Below, one piece after another: positions 11,634-24,068 of a DNA stretch of 64,000 bases. Each line of letters opens with the position of its first letter. Position 1 is the first letter of the stretch. The stretch is from the NCBI RefSeq assembly GCF_030272615.1, contig NC_081407.1, positions 147,871,744-147,935,743 on the forward strand, in the 5' to 3' direction. A model generated the notes under the pieces. That model worked only from the letters and a program-made list of their open reading frames with translations, did no database searches and had not been told where the DNA came from. Both the position numbers and the translations under genes were made by a program. This DNA is from Cryptomeria japonica. Its lineage: Eukaryota > Streptophyta > Pinopsida > Cupressales > Cupressaceae.

Positions 11634-13100
11634 CTAGTTCTCATTAGGAGAGGCAGAGACCCCTAACTTGTCTCTCAAATGTACAAATGTATCTACAGGA
11701 AAAGACTTAGTCAAAATATATGCAATTTGATCTTTTATAGATACATACTCCAATTTTACTTCTTCATTACTAAATTTCTCCCTCAAGAAATCATACTTTA
11801 TTGATATATGCTTCATTTTGGAATGCAGTACCAGATTCTTGGAAATATTTATAGCACTTGAATTGTCATAGTAAATAACAGTAGTCTCATCATACACAAC
11901 TCTAATGTCTTTCAACATCTGTTTCATCTAGACTACCTGAGTATAATTTATAGAAGCAACAATGTAATTAGCTTTAGTAGTAGATAGAGATATAACATCT
12001 TGTTTCTTGCTCATCCATGAAACCAACTTCTTCCCTAAAAAGAAAGCTCCACCATTAGTGCTCTTTTGGTCATCTACATCACCTGCCCAATCAACATCAG
12101 TATAGGCACAAAGCATAAAATCATCATTCTTCGGATACCATAGCCCATAGTCAACAGTTCTCTTCAAAAATTTGAAAATGCTTTTAACAGTAGTAAAATG
12201 AGTCTCTTTAGGATCAGCTTGAAATCTGGCACAAAGACACACAACATGCATAATATCTGGTCTAGTCTAAATTAGGTACAACAATCCACTAACCATATAT
12301 CTATACAAGGTCTGATTCACTTTCTTAGATTCATCATTCTTAGACAATTTGCATCCAGTCACCATGAGAGGTCCAATAAGTTTAGAATCATCTAACCCAA
12401 ATTTCTTTACCAATTCCTTCAAATACTTAGATTAAGAATTGAAAATACCTTTAGCAGTCTACATAATCTATAATCCTAAGAAGAATCTCATCTCACCTAC
12501 CATAGACATCTCAAATTCCTTTTGCATATCATAAAAAAAACTCATACTCAAATCATCATCTCTCCAAAAATAATGTCATCCACAAATACTTCAACAATCA
12601 AAATGTTATCGTTCTCAACCTTAAAGTATAAGTTACTGTCAACAATACCTTTACAAAATCCTAACTTCATCAAATACTTATCTAATCTTGCATACCAAGC
12701 TCTACGGGCTTGCTTCAGTCCATACAATGCTTTCTTCAATGTGCATACCATGTCTCCTTCATCTGATAAAGAAAATCCTTCCAATTTCTCAATGTAGACT
12801 TCCTCCTCAAGATCACCATTCAAAAAGGTTGACTTGACATCCATCTAATAAACCTTGAAATTTCTATAAGGATCATATGCACGCAACAATATAACAATTC
12901 AATTATAGCTATAGGAGAAAAAGTTTCTTCATAATCAATACCTTCCATCTGAGAGCATCCCTTACATACTAAACTTGCTTTGTTTCTTACCACTTCACCG
13001 ACTTCATTCAGTTTATTCTGGAACACCCATTTAGTGTCAATCACCTTTTTGTCTTTAGGTCTTAGAACAAGCTCTCAAGTGTTATTCTTTTCAATCTGAT
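11634..13100 (-). pseudogene. K3 reverse transcriptase and RNase H
   Basis: Minus-strand copia RT and RNase H in three frames with several stops. RT landmarks: TKWVFQNKLNEVGEV (near 13030), MDVKSTFLNGDLEEEVY (12840), YGLKQARRAWYARL (12700) and the catalytic VFVDDIIFG (near 12565; Phe in place of the usual Tyr). RNase H: YTDVDWAGDVDDQKS (12090) with both carboxylates kept, then SLSTTKANY, and YYDNSSAINISKN (11870). The polyprotein ends at 11634 after LRDKLGVSASP. A stop at 11928 replaces a Trp codon. Non-functional. Confidence 0.85.
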
Positions 13101-13122
13101 TCAACTCCTCCATAGATTTTAT

Positions 13123-14433
13123 CTAGTTCTCATCCTTATAGGCTTCAGCAACATCTTTAGGATAAATCTTAGAAATCAAACATATATCTTCAGCAACAAG
13201 TCTTCTCCTAGTCCTTACACCCTTTTTCCTATCACCAATAATTTGATTCTTGGAGTGATTCAATATTACATACCTCAGAGTCTTTGGATTGTTCTGATTC
13301 TCAGGCTCTTCAATTCTTTCACCCACAGTAAAAATATCTAGATCAACTATCTCTACCGGATTAATTTTCTTTAGGATCTTAATTTGTGTAGGCTTATAAG
13401 CAATGTCTTGTTCATCAATCTCATATCCACCACGGCTCTGGTCTGCTTACCAAAACATTCATCAAAAAACATTTTCACTTTGTACTATCTTTTTCAACCT
13501 CTTATTGTAACATCGGTAGGCCTTGCTCTTAGTAGAATATCCCAAGAAGATTCCTTCATCACATCTTGCATCAAACTTTCCTATATCCTCATCTCTAATA
13601 GTAGGAACATGACCAAACCATAGCTCATAAGGAGTCTTATCGGAATCATCTTTTATATGCACTCGGTTGACTATGTAAACAACAATGCTGACAACTTCCT
13701 TCCAAAAGGTTTGTGCAACATTTCCTTCAATCAACATCATTCTAGCAGCATCCAAGATTGTTTTGTTCTTGCTTTCAACAACTCCATTCTGCTGAGAGGT
13801 TCTAGGAGCAGATAATTGTCTTCTAATTCCATTTTTTTCACAAAATGTATCAAACTCACTGAATGTGAATTCTCCTCCTTTGTTAGATCTTAGACACTTC
13901 AACTTCAATCTTGTCTCAGTCTCCACCTTTGCTTTGAATATCTTGAATTTCTCCAATGCTTCTGATTTCTCCCTTAGAAATGTCACCCACATAATTTTAG
14001 AGTAATCATCAATCAACAACATGAAATACATGTCACCCTTCATGCTTATCACTCTAGTAGGACCACACAAGTCAGTATGCACAAGATCTAACAATCTCTT
14101 AGATGTATACAATTTTATTTTAAATGATATTCTTTTTTGCTTCCACAACTGACACTCTTTACATATTGAATTAGAGGGATTCACAATCTTAGGAAAATTT
14201 CTAACAACTTGAGTAGAACTTATCCTTATCATATAGTCAAAGTTAACATCACACATCCTCCTATGCCACAACCAACTTTCATCTATTTGCGAAATCAAAC
14301 AACTTTTCTCACCGATGTTTAAGTGAAAAGTATTACCTCTAGTCTTAGTCCCTGTTGCAATCTCTACATCAAATCCATTCAAAATCTTGCATTTACCATT
14401 CTTGAATTGTAAATCATATCCCTTGTCAACCAT
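13123..14433 (-). pseudogene. K3 integrase
   Basis: A mostly open frame of 323 codons (14433-13462) plus a shorter one (13326-13123). It carries the zinc-binding region (SWLWHRRM, later CKECQLWKQKR) and the core with LVHTDLCGPTR and LLIDDYSKIMWV. The second catalytic Asp is changed (RSNKGGEF for the usual SDNGGEF type), while the Glu is kept (NGVVESKNKT). The C-terminal part includes YELWFGHVP and EGIFLGYSTKSKAYRCYN. Degraded but easily recognised. Confidence 0.85.
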
Positions 14434-15005
14434 CTATCCAACAATTAGAAGATTGTGCTTTAATCCTTCAACATATAAGACATCATCAGTGTTAGTCTTA
14501 CCATCAAAAGATTTATAACCTCTACCATGAATCACACGAGCTTTATCATCTCCAAATATTACTATACCACCATCATACCTTTCCATACTTACAAATTTAA
14601 TTTTATCACTTGTCATATGATGTGAAAAAACATTGACAATTACCCATTCATTTTTCTCTTCAATCTTAGCAGCCAATGCTTTTTCCTCAACAATCCAACT
14701 TGTAGAATTAACTGGTATCAAATCATCTTCTTTGATAGAAATAGACACAAATTTATCTCTTGAATTCCCATTGTCTGGTTCTTCATCTTTCACACCTTCA
14801 TCAGCATCATAATAACATCTCTTCTATTTTTATACTTCTGGTAAGGCTTGTAAGGATTATCATGCTTGTCAAATCTATCATGTCTTTGATGCGTATCATA
14901 CCCAAACATTCTTTCAAGACACCTAGAAGAAAAATGTCCTATCTTATTACAAGAAAAAAATTTCAAAGGTAACTTCCCATCATACTTACTGGCTCCCTTA
15001 GGCAA
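14434..15005 (-). pseudogene. K3 protease region and zinc knuckle
   Basis: The protease fold region is recognisable from SHHMTSDKIKF, YDGGIVIFGDD and DDVLYVEGLKHNLL. The catalytic Asp-Ser-Gly triad has become VIVNVFSHHM, so the active site is lost. The knuckle near 14945 reads FSCNKIGHFSSRC: the first Cys of CCHC has become Phe. Frame changes occur near 14790 and 14970. Confidence 0.75.
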
Positions 15006-15464
15006 TCTTTAAGCAATAAGTGCTTCAAGCTCATCCCAATCTCTCTCTCCTTCTTTTCCATCTCTCTCATCTCTCTTTCACATCTAGAAATCCTAGATGA
15101 ATTTTCTCCTAGATCATACAGTTGCTTCTTGGATACAAAGGATTTAAATGCAGTCACAGATTTGCCATGTTATTCTTCAAATTCATTCTACTCAAATGCA
15201 GCAATGTTACCAACCAACATATCTCTTGTCACAGTAGTCACACTTTGGATCTTATCAATAGCAGTAACCATATCTTTATAAGATGAAGGCAAATATCTCA
15301 ATACCTTAGCAACAATGTCGTCTTCCTCAAGAATTCCACCAACACATCTTATGTTCATAATAAGCTCATTCACCTTATCCATAAAGGTAGTTGTGTTCTC
15401 ATCTTCTCCCATATTTAGTTTGTCATATTTTCCCTTCAAACTCTACAAAATAGAAACTTTAACT
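15006..15464 (-). pseudogene. K3 gag, C-terminal part of the capsid region
   Basis: The minus frame 15439-15188 reads KGKYDKLNMGEDE..., ending with the usual SVTTVTRDMLVGNIAAFE. This is the UBN2-type gag of plant copia elements. It is the left half of a gene whose right half is 37967-38331. The cut at 15464 is the N4 insertion site. One TAG lies just before SLKGKYD. Confidence 0.8.
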
Positions 15465-16622
15465 TGATGAATACTAAGAGGGGGGGGGTGAATTAGTATG
15501 CCTAAGAATTTAGCTAAACTCTTAAACTATTTTCTAGTAGATTGGTGTAGTAGTTTAAACAATAAACTGGTTAAAACATAAATAATCCAAATAGCAAATA
15601 AAGCATTCACCCACAGAAGCATAATCACCATAACACAAGATATTTTGATCTGGAAACCCAAATGGGAAAAACCATGGTGAGTAAAGCTCACAAGTCAATT
15701 ATCTACACAAGATATTTTGATCTGGAAACCCAAATGGGAAAAACCATGGTGAGTAAAACTCACAAGTCAATTATCTACATAATAGTAACCAAACTGGTTA
15801 ATGCCTTACAATGTTCTTCACTAGAACAGATCCTATTAGGAATCCAGATTTCTGTTAGGAGATAAGTCCTGTTAAAGACTACCCTATTAAAGGATTTCAG
15901 ATCCACGACTATGAACCACCTTGTTAGAGGATTTACAATAGGCTTGGATGGGCCTACCCCATCAAGGGTTTCAAACTTGTCAAAGATATTAGTAATCAAC
16001 AAGTGAATGATATATATAGTAGCTTGAAATGCTTGATTAGATCCTTGACAACTCCTTGTTAATGCATTCAAGCATTACTTCAATCTTCTATGCTTTGCAC
16101 TCTCAATCTCACTCACAAGATACCTTTCCTCTCAAAGTCTCACACATATCAACTTTTTTTCTATATTTAAAACCCTAGACATGATGTCCTTATATAGGAG
16201 CTTGTTTTCACATCGGTCCAATAGGATTAGACTACAATTTCCTAGGTACATTGCATCTAGACACATTTGATAACATGACACATAAAGACCGCTAAAGTGT
16301 CGGTGGATGATAACTCATCATACATTACATGTATACCGATTAATTACATATACCAATCATCGGTTAACAAGTGAGACTGGAAAACTGGATCATAATCGAT
16401 CTGATCAAAAGATTAACTGTCACTTGAGGTTTTCATTCCACTTGAGGTCTTCATACCACTTGAGGGATAAGCTTCTTCTTCAAAACATTGATAGTCTTCA
16501 ACAAATAAAGACTATGCATACAATACCGATTAGAACAACTACCGGTTGAGAATAATTCATTCATCAAATAAGTGTGTGTCCATCAATGATAATCACAACT
16601 AAGCATCCTCAAAATACCAACA
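15465..16622 (-). repeat. N4 3' LTR
   Basis: 1,158 bp, about 58 bp longer than its partner at 36867-37966. The extra length comes from a 72-bp tandem duplication (15635-15778) that the partner lacks; a few smaller gaps act the other way. It ends ATACCAACA against the polypurine tract. Confidence 0.85.
15635..15778. repeat. 72-bp tandem duplication inside the N4 3' LTR
   Basis: ACAAGATATTTTGATCTGG starts at 15635 and again at 15707. The two units differ at about one base (GTAAAGCTC against GTAAAACTC). The 5' LTR has one unit only (37037-37108), so the duplication arose after insertion or was lost from one LTR. Confidence 0.9.
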
Positions 16623-17318
16623 ATCTCCCCCTTTGGCATTGATGGCAACACTTAGGAAATTTTTTGACATCCAAGTGCTAACAAACAACAAAAATGTCAT
16701 GAGTGGAATTACTCCCCCTAAGCATATACACTACTCCCTTTGCAAAGATTACAAATATGTGCAAAAATACTTGTCAAAATTTGAAGATAGATACACTACT
16801 CCCCCTTTACCAACAATGACAAAGAGAATACAAAATTTTGCCAGTTTGCATAACGTAAAAACAGAGTATGTGTTTATGACAACAAAGAATAAAATTTTTC
16901 AAAAAGAGATTTAAAGTTTTTCAAAAAAATCTTCATGTCTGAAGACCACAACTCAAGAAGTGAGGTAGCAACTTCACTCTCAGTCTTCATTTGGAAGGCT
17001 AATTCTTCCATCACATCTATGGTGCTCAACTCCTGGGTCACAGTGATAGCTTCTAACTTTAGAAAGCATTGTTGAAGAACCTGCAATTTTGGCAATAGAA
17101 GCAATTGAAGCTCCTACAAAACTCGAGTCCAATTGCACATCTTTGAGTCAGGCTTGGCAATTTGATGCTGATACTGATGAACAAAGTGTCCATAGGCTGT
17201 GAACAGATCATAGGGCAATTTGAAGTTTCTGATGTACTTTTGCAACTCTGTTTGTAATAGTGTTTTCTATTTCAGAGCATCTTCATAGAATAGGTGAGGT
17301 TGATAGATCTTACTCAAG
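16623..17318 (-). pseudogene. N4 3' end: remnant of ORF2 tail, 3' UTR and polypurine tract
   Basis: The terminal block ATCTCCCCCTTTGGCATTG is at 16623-16641, and a second PPT-like copy CTCCCCCTTTACCAACAATG is at 16799-16818. Coding remnants include an open stretch 17104-16874 and another frame with helical, Ala/Ser-rich residues near 17130, but neither aligns clearly with the N1 ORF2 C-terminus. It joins the K4 gag fragment at about 17319. Confidence 0.5.
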
Positions 17319-17880
17319 TGACTCGGATTGCATAGGTAGGTAGAAGGGTTCTTAACAACTTACTTGTTATATCCTTTTCTTCAATAGTTCCTCCTATTCC
17401 TTTGATTTGATTTACAATCTCCTTGAGTCTTGTACTATATTGGGTTATGTTCTCACCTTTATTCATCCTCATAGATTCAAGTTGTCCTCTTAGACTATCC
17501 ACTTTTGCTCTTTGAACATGTTCATCTCCACCATATACTGATATGAGCTTAGTCCACATTGTCTTTGCATCATTGCAGCCTTCTAGATCATTAAACTCTA
17601 AGTCAGTCAATGTAGATGTTATTTCATTCATGCCTTGAATATGTTCTTGCTTTTCCTTTATCCCTTCCATTGTCAATGGATAGGTGCTCTGTGTGATGAA
17701 ATCATTCTCTAGATAACAGACAACATATTCTCCAATTCCTGATAGATGCAGCTTCATCCTTTTCTACCATGTAGAGAAACTTGAGTTATTCAGCTTCGAT
17801 GCATCCCTCTTATATATCTTTGAATCTTAGCTCAAGGGCCTTTAAACTTTCCTTTCGGAGTCCAAAGCTCTAATACCAAT
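17319..17880 (-). pseudogene. K4 second gag copy, partial, with its primer site
   Basis: The minus frame from ATG 17757 (MKLHLSGIGEYVVCYLEND) to about 17319 gives 147 residues of UBN2-type gag (AKTMWTKLISVYGGDE, MRMNKGENITQYSTRLKEI), with no stop. It is nearly the same as the full copy at 23500-23947. GCTCTAATACCA at 17867-17878 is the primer site with one change. The gene ends abruptly at the N4 junction. Confidence 0.85.
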
Positions 17881-19406
17881 TGATAGTTCTGATACTTAAT
17901 GTAAGTACAGATCCAATAGCCAACAAGATGAGAGGGGGATGGGTGAATCATACAAACTTAATCATCCATAAAAACATCAAATTCAACCTCGGTAACATAT
18001 ATATTAGTCATATAACAAAAACTGTCAAACATGCAAACTTAAAAGCATATGAACAATATAAACCTCATAACACCAGATTTAACGTGGAAACCCAAATAGG
18101 GAAAAACCACTGTGGGATTTCGGACCCACTAACAAATATACTCTTCTAGAGTATGCTCGATTAAAAGAAAATCCTGTTAAAGATTACAAACACATTGCTA
18201 GATGTGACCCGGTTAAGGGATTTCCCTCAGATTTGTTAGGATCTTCACCTTGTTAGAAGCAACCTTGTTAAAGGATTTCAAACACTCAAATAAGAATGTC
18301 ACCTTGCTAGAGGACTTACATATAAGACTGTTAAGTCCACTCGATTAAGAGATTTTCTGCTACTTCTCAAAATAACAGTAATAAAAATATGTCTGCAACT
18401 TCACATCTAGAAATGCTAAAGCAGATTCTTATTTGCTCGATACAATCATTTCATAGGACTTATCTTGTCTGTCTGCTGGGCACTATACTCTATTATCAAA
18501 ACAAGTCTTCAAGCTTCTATGCTTGGTAATCACTATGTAGCATCCCTGTGCATACACTTGCCTGCATGCATTGTTTATCAATAGTTTCCTATTTATAAAC
18601 AATCTTCTAACTGCTTAATCTCCTTGATCACATTTCCCATGATCAATCATAGCCATTAGATCTTCAATCTTGTCTAGGTTCAATGTATCCTTCAATCTAA
18701 AAACATTTTACCCCACCTTGGAACTTGCATTTTCACCTTGGAACTTGTGTTAGGGTATTGCGGTTCAATCTGAGCTGTAGATCTTCCTGCCAACCTTTCT
18801 TTACCATAGATTCTTTAACAATCTTCATACATGGTTTACCAATGATTTAATTCGCTCCAGCTCATCAACTTCCTTCATTAAATATCACGTGTAAACATTT
18901 AATGCATTCTATTATAGCTCGGTTGTAACTCGACACATACTAAACTTCACTCGGTAGACATTTTGCCTTCATTAACCGATAGCGATAACCTTAGGGTTTA
19001 CCGACTAGGTTCTTTTCTCAGTAACATAGTATAGTATTAACCTTTCAAACAATAGCATATGTAGGATATCAAAACAATCTAAACATCATGATCTCATCAT
19101 TTTCTGACTCAGTAATAGTTGCCCATTGAATAACTTATCCCCTTATTCATCATATTCTTTCTGGGTCTTTTACCAACATCTTTATACTCATCAAATCATA
19201 CTTCTTAAGATATGGCAACATCATACTGAATTAGAAAATCAATTTCTTGACATCAATGACAAAATAATAATATTAAGACCGTAATCATCCTTAATCAATT
19301 ATATCCATAGTCATTAACAACCTTCTCAATATCCTTATTGAATTGCCAACAATCTCTCATTGTAATTGGAATGGCAACCTTCTTCTTGTCTATTATAATG
19401 CCAACA
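17881..19406 (-). repeat. K4 LTR (middle or 3' copy)
   Basis: 1,526 bp, TGATAGTTCTGATAC to ATGCCAACA. It has a primer site and gag on one side and a polypurine tract on the other. It matches 24071-25298 plus 31987-32265 throughout and retains the uninterrupted K5 target GTTGCCCATTGAATAAC near 19120. Confidence 0.9.
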
Positions 19407-19613
19407 ATCTCCTCCTTTGGCATTGATGGAAAAACCAATTGATTTGACTTTGTTGAGTCAGATTCAGATTGCTGTGAAATTCTGAAATGCTGAAATGCTC
19501 TCCCCCATACATTAGACTTCTCCTATTTTCTCAATCTTCTTTCCAATCTATAGTCTGCTCTTATTATGTATTCTCCCCCTTGCATAGGTATTCTCCCCCT
19601 TTGACAACAAGCC
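19407..19613 (-). promoter_or_regulatory. K4 polypurine tract and upstream PPT-like copies
   Basis: The terminal tract reads ATCTCCTCCTTTGGCATTG (one change in the purine run). Further runs are CTCCCCCTTGC at 19573 and CTCCCCCTTTGACAACAAG at 19593-19611. Confidence 0.65.
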
Positions 19614-19818
19614 AAAAAGAAAAGAACTAAAACATAATTTGTTTCTGTAAGAAGTTATTTCCTGCTGTTGTGTATCAACTGAGTCTCGGTTAGAGCATTT
19701 GTCTTCAATTCCTACTCCCTATTTATTATTTCATGCACACCTTTAGAAAACCTCCTAAAGTGTGTAAATTAGCATCAACTCCTAAAAGATATTCTTTAGA
19801 GTCATCGAATTGATGCTT

Positions 19819-21404
19819 TCACCAAATGGAAGATAGGGGAAGGACCCCTAACTGACTTCTGAGATACTCAAAAGTGTCCTTTGGCAGTGGTTTGGTGAAG
19901 ATGTCTGCAATTTGTTCCTTTGTGCTAACATATTCCAACACCACTTTCTTCTCTTGAATTTCTTCTCTAAGATAATGATATTTGATAGAGATGTGCTTTG
20001 TCTTAGAGTGCATAACAAGATTCTTTGAAATGTTTATGGCAGTAGTGTTATCACAGAATATAGTTACTGGCTTGGTAACTTGCTCATTTATCCCTTCCAA
20101 CATTTGTTTGATCCATGCTATATTGGTGCAATTTAGTACTGTAGCAACATATTCAACTTTTGTTGTTGACTGAGAAACACATCCTTGTTTCTTGCTAAGC
20201 CAACTCACTAGTTTTTCTCCTAAAAAGAAAGCTCCTCCACTTGTGCTTTTCCTATCATCAATGTTGCCTACCCAATCAGCATCAGTATAAACTTTTAAAT
20301 CAAACTCATTTCCTTTCTGATATACTAAACCATAATCTTCAGTGCCTTTAAGTATCTGAAAATTCTTTTGATTGCCGTCATGTGTGTTTCCTTAGGATCT
20401 ACAAAAAATCTTGCAACAATACCTACTCCATGTGCTATATCTGGCCTACTGTGAACAACATATTGCAACTTTCCAATCATAGATCGGTAAAGTGTCTCAT
20501 CAATAGATGCAGATTCATCATTCTTTTATAGTTTACAGTTGGCAGTCATAGGAGTACTTACTGGTTTTGAATCCTCCATTCCAAATTTCTTCAAGATTTC
20601 CTTTATGTACTTGGATTGGGTAATGAAAATCTCATCTTTCATTTGCAGTATCTGCATACCTATAAAAATATTTTATCTCACCGATTAATGACATCTCAAA
20701 TTCTTTACTTATTTCATTTCCAAAGTTCTTGTATAGAGAGTCATTTCCACTAAAGATAATATCATCAACAAATATGGCTGAGATCAGTATTCCATTTTCA
20801 TCATTCTTCATGTACATGTTGTTGTTCTCACTTGTCCTTCTAAACCAATCTTAATTAAATAAGAGTGCAATCTCTCATACCATGCTCTAGGTGCTTGTTT
20901 CAGACCATATAAAGCTTTGTTCAATTTACATACCTGATCATTATTTTCTCCTTCAACAAATCCTTCAGGTTGTTCAATGAAAACTTCTTCTTCTAATATA
21001 CCATTCAGAAATGCAGATTTGACATCCATTTGATATACCTTGAAATTCTTGTAAGCAACATATGCCAACAATGTTCTTACTCCTTCAAGTCTTTCCATAG
21101 GTGCAAAAGTCTCACCATAATCAATTCCTTCTTCTTGGGCATAACCTTTGCAAACTAGTCTTGCTTTATTCTGAATGACCTCACCCTTTTCATTTAGCTT
21201 GTTTCTTAAGATCCACTTTGTACCGATTACATTTTGATCCTTCAGTCTTGGGACCAGTTTCCATGTGTCATTCTTCTTGATTTGATCAATCTCTTCTATC
21301 ATAGCATTTATCCAATCTTCACTGTTAAATGCCTCTTTCACTATTCTCGGTTCAAATTCAGATATCAAACATGTGTTCTGTCTCAGTTTGTTCCTTGTCA
21401 TCAT
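19819..21404 (-). pseudogene. K4 reverse transcriptase and RNase H
   Basis: RT runs from 21404: [19 protein letters not shown], then [21 protein letters not shown], then [19 protein letters not shown], then [14 protein letters not shown], and after a frameshift near 20815 the active site FVDDIIFSGND. RNase H at about 20330-19819 includes YTDADWVGNIDD, SKKQGCVSQSTTKVEY and TIFCDNTTAINISKN, with stop at 19819 after LRSQLG. The catalytic residues I can see are retained, so decay here is mostly frameshift and stop. Confidence 0.85.
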
Positions 21405-21521
21405 TGGATCATCCTTATCTCCTATAATCTAACTTGGTGCATGATGTCTTCTGACATACTTGGCTAATACAGGCTCGGTAGGCTCTGTAGGCTCTGTATG
21501 ATCCTCTTCATCACTCGGTAA

Positions 21522-22499
21522 CTAGATATTTTCTTCATTTTCTTCAATAGTTATCTCGGTAGGACTTCTCAGTTGCACATAGACAAATCCTTCATAATCT
21601 TCTAGTTCTTTGGAGTTTCCTTCATCATTTCTTTCTGCAAATTCATCAATTTTCACATTTACACTTTCTACTATTTTGTTAGATGATTTGATCAGACATT
21701 TAAATGCTTTGCTTCTAGAAGAATAACCTAGAAACATTCCTTCTTCACTTTTCTGATCAAACTTGCCATTTCTATCATCTTTATGAACATAGCATCTACT
21801 CCCAAAGATTTTAAAATAACTTACATTAGGTTTCTTGTCATACCAGATTTCATAAGGTGTCTTCAAAGTACCTTTCTTCAATTGAACTCGGTTCAAGGTG
21901 TAAACACCTGTGCTTATTTCTTCTCTCCAAAATGTTTGTGGAACTTTTTATTCAATCATCAAGGTTCTGGCACAATCCACAATAGATTTGTTCCTTCTCT
22001 CACCTATCCCATTTTGTTGTGGAGTTCTCAGTGTAGAGACTTGTCTTTTTATACCATGATCATTGCAATATAAGTTGAACTCATCTGATGTAAACTCTCC
22101 TCCTCTATCTGATCTGAGACATTTCAGTTGTCTTCCTGTTTCATTTTCAACTCTAGCCTTGTAACATTAAAACATTTGAAAAGCTTCTGATTTTTCTTTT
22201 AAAAACATTACTGACATCATCCTTGAGTAATCATCCACAAATAATATTAAATATTTATCACCAAAATAACTCTAAACTTTCATAGGACCACAAAGATCAG
22301 TATGCACAAGATCTAAAATTCCCTTAGAAGTGTAGGACTTACTTGTAAAGCTTGATCTTGTCATCTTACCCATTTGGCATCCTCGGCACATAGCATTCTC
22401 AAGTTTTTCAAGACTCGGTAGACCTCTTACTCGGTGCTTCTTACTTATTTTGATCAGAATTAACATGACAAAACCTTTTATGTCATAACCAGGTATCAT
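21522..22499 (-). pseudogene. K4 integrase
   Basis: The zinc-binding and core regions are recognisable: MCRGCQMGKMTRSSF, LDLVHTDLCGPMKV, then after breaks DRGGEF-type and QNGIGERRN-type motifs near 22000-22110, then YEIWYDKKPNVSYFKIFGSRC and GMFLGYSSRSKAFKC. Stops interrupt it at 22500, 22272 and about 21950. Same frame as the upstream part of RT. Confidence 0.8.
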
Positions 22500-22633
22500 C
22501 TATCCTTGCATATATACATTTATTCCTTCCGAGTTGAGTCAAGATGAAATGTACTACCTCTTGTTTGTGTCCCGGTAGCAGCTAACTTTCCATGTTTGTC
22601 ATGAACTTTGACAATTCCTTTTTCAAACTCTAT

Positions 22634-23194
22634 TCAGTAACCTGTGTTGTTTAGTTGTGCTACACTCAACAAATTGTATTTCAAACCTTCAACCCAATAA
22701 ACATCATTACATTTAGCATTGTCAAGAAGTGTTATGGATCCTTTACCTCTTACCCGACATGGTGCATCATTACCAAATCTTACATAGCCTCCATCATAAT
22801 AATCTAATTTAATAAACTTGTGTTTATCACCTGTCATGTGATGTGAGCAACCACTATCTATGATCCAAGAATCATTAGTATTTATATGAGATATTAAAGC
22901 TTTTTCTTCATACCTTTCTTCATCTGATCCATCTTTAATAGCCACATAAACAACTTCCTCTGTATCAGTTTCATCTGATTTATCATCATTAGATTCCTCA
23001 TCAGCTATTAGGCATGTCTTTTTATCTCTTCTCCTGAAGTCTCAGTGTCCTCTGTAATGATTATCTTTCTATTTGTCATCTCGGTAATCTCTCTTTTCAC
23101 TAGATTCTTTGTTAGGATAGTTAGAAGCCATATGTCCTATCTTATCACAATTGAAACATTTTAAAGGTAGCTTTCCTTTATACTTACCTTTTCC
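22634..23194 (-). pseudogene. K4 protease and zinc knuckle
   Basis: The protease site is intact as SWIIDSGCSHHMTGD (near 22855), followed by YDGGYVRFGND and VEGLKYNLLSVAQLN. The knuckle near 23155 reads CFNCDKIGHMASNY, a CCHC with the last Cys changed to Tyr. A frame break falls at 22634, leading into the integrase. Confidence 0.8.
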
Positions 23195-23947
23195 TCAGGG
23201 TAGCCTTCTGGCTAATAGTGCTTCAAACTCTTCTTGCTTTTTGATTTCCTCATACAGTTTGTGCACCTCCTCCATGTTTTTGCGAAATCTTTCACTTGCT
23301 CCATTGTGATTCCCTTCAGAGTAATTATATTTTCTATCATTGTAATCATCAGTTTCGTCAATATGAAAAGAACTGAATGCAGATTCAACTTTATTTACCG
23401 ATGACCCACTGTTATCAAAGTTACTTAACTCAAATGCATGTAGCTTACCAATAGTAGCATGTAAAGAAACTGGCATATTGGGTATAGACCTCAATTCATT
23501 GATTGCAGAGACTCGAATTGCATAGGCAGGTAGAAGGGTTCTTAACAACTTACTTGTTACATCCTTTTCTTCAATAGTTCCTCTTGTTTCTTTGATTTGA
23601 TTTACAATCTCCTTCAGTCTTGTACTATATTGGGTTATGTTCTCACCTTCATTCATCCTCATAGATTCAATTTATCCTCTTAGACTATCCACTTTTGCTC
23701 TTTGAACATGTTCATCTCCACCATATACTGATATGAGCTTAGTCCACATTGCCTTTGCATCATTATAGCCTTCTAGATCATTAAACTCTGAGTCGGTCAA
23801 TGCAGATATTATTTCAATCATTGCTTGAATATGTTCTTGCTTTGCCTTTATCTCTTCCATTGTCAATGGATAGGTGCTTGATGTGATGAAATCATTCTCC
23901 AGTTAATAGACAACATATTCTCCAATTCCTGATAGATGCAGCTTCAT
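23195..23947 (-). pseudogene. K4 gag (full copy)
   Basis: UBN2-type gag from ATG 23945-23947. Stops lie near 23900 and at 23672 (CAA to TAA compared with the second copy). The main part is 23662-23195: MRMNEGENITQYSTRL, LLRTLLPAYAIRVSA, then a charged C-terminal region (MEEVHKLYEEIKKQEEFEALLARRL) before the knuckle. It probably forms the capsid layer of virus-like particles, as in other copia gags (family knowledge). Confidence 0.85.
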
Positions 23948-24056
23948 CCTTTTCTGCCATGTAGAGAAACTTGAGTTATTCAGCTTCGGTGCATCCCTCT
24001 TATACATCTTTGGATCTTAACTCAAGTGCCTTTAAACTTTCCTTTCAGAGTCCAAA

Positions 24057-24068
24057 GCTCTAATACCA
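24057..24068 (-). promoter_or_regulatory. K4 primer-binding site
   Basis: The minus strand reads TGGTATTAGAGC, the initiator-methionine tRNA complement with one change, two bases from the LTR at 24071. Confidence 0.8.
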
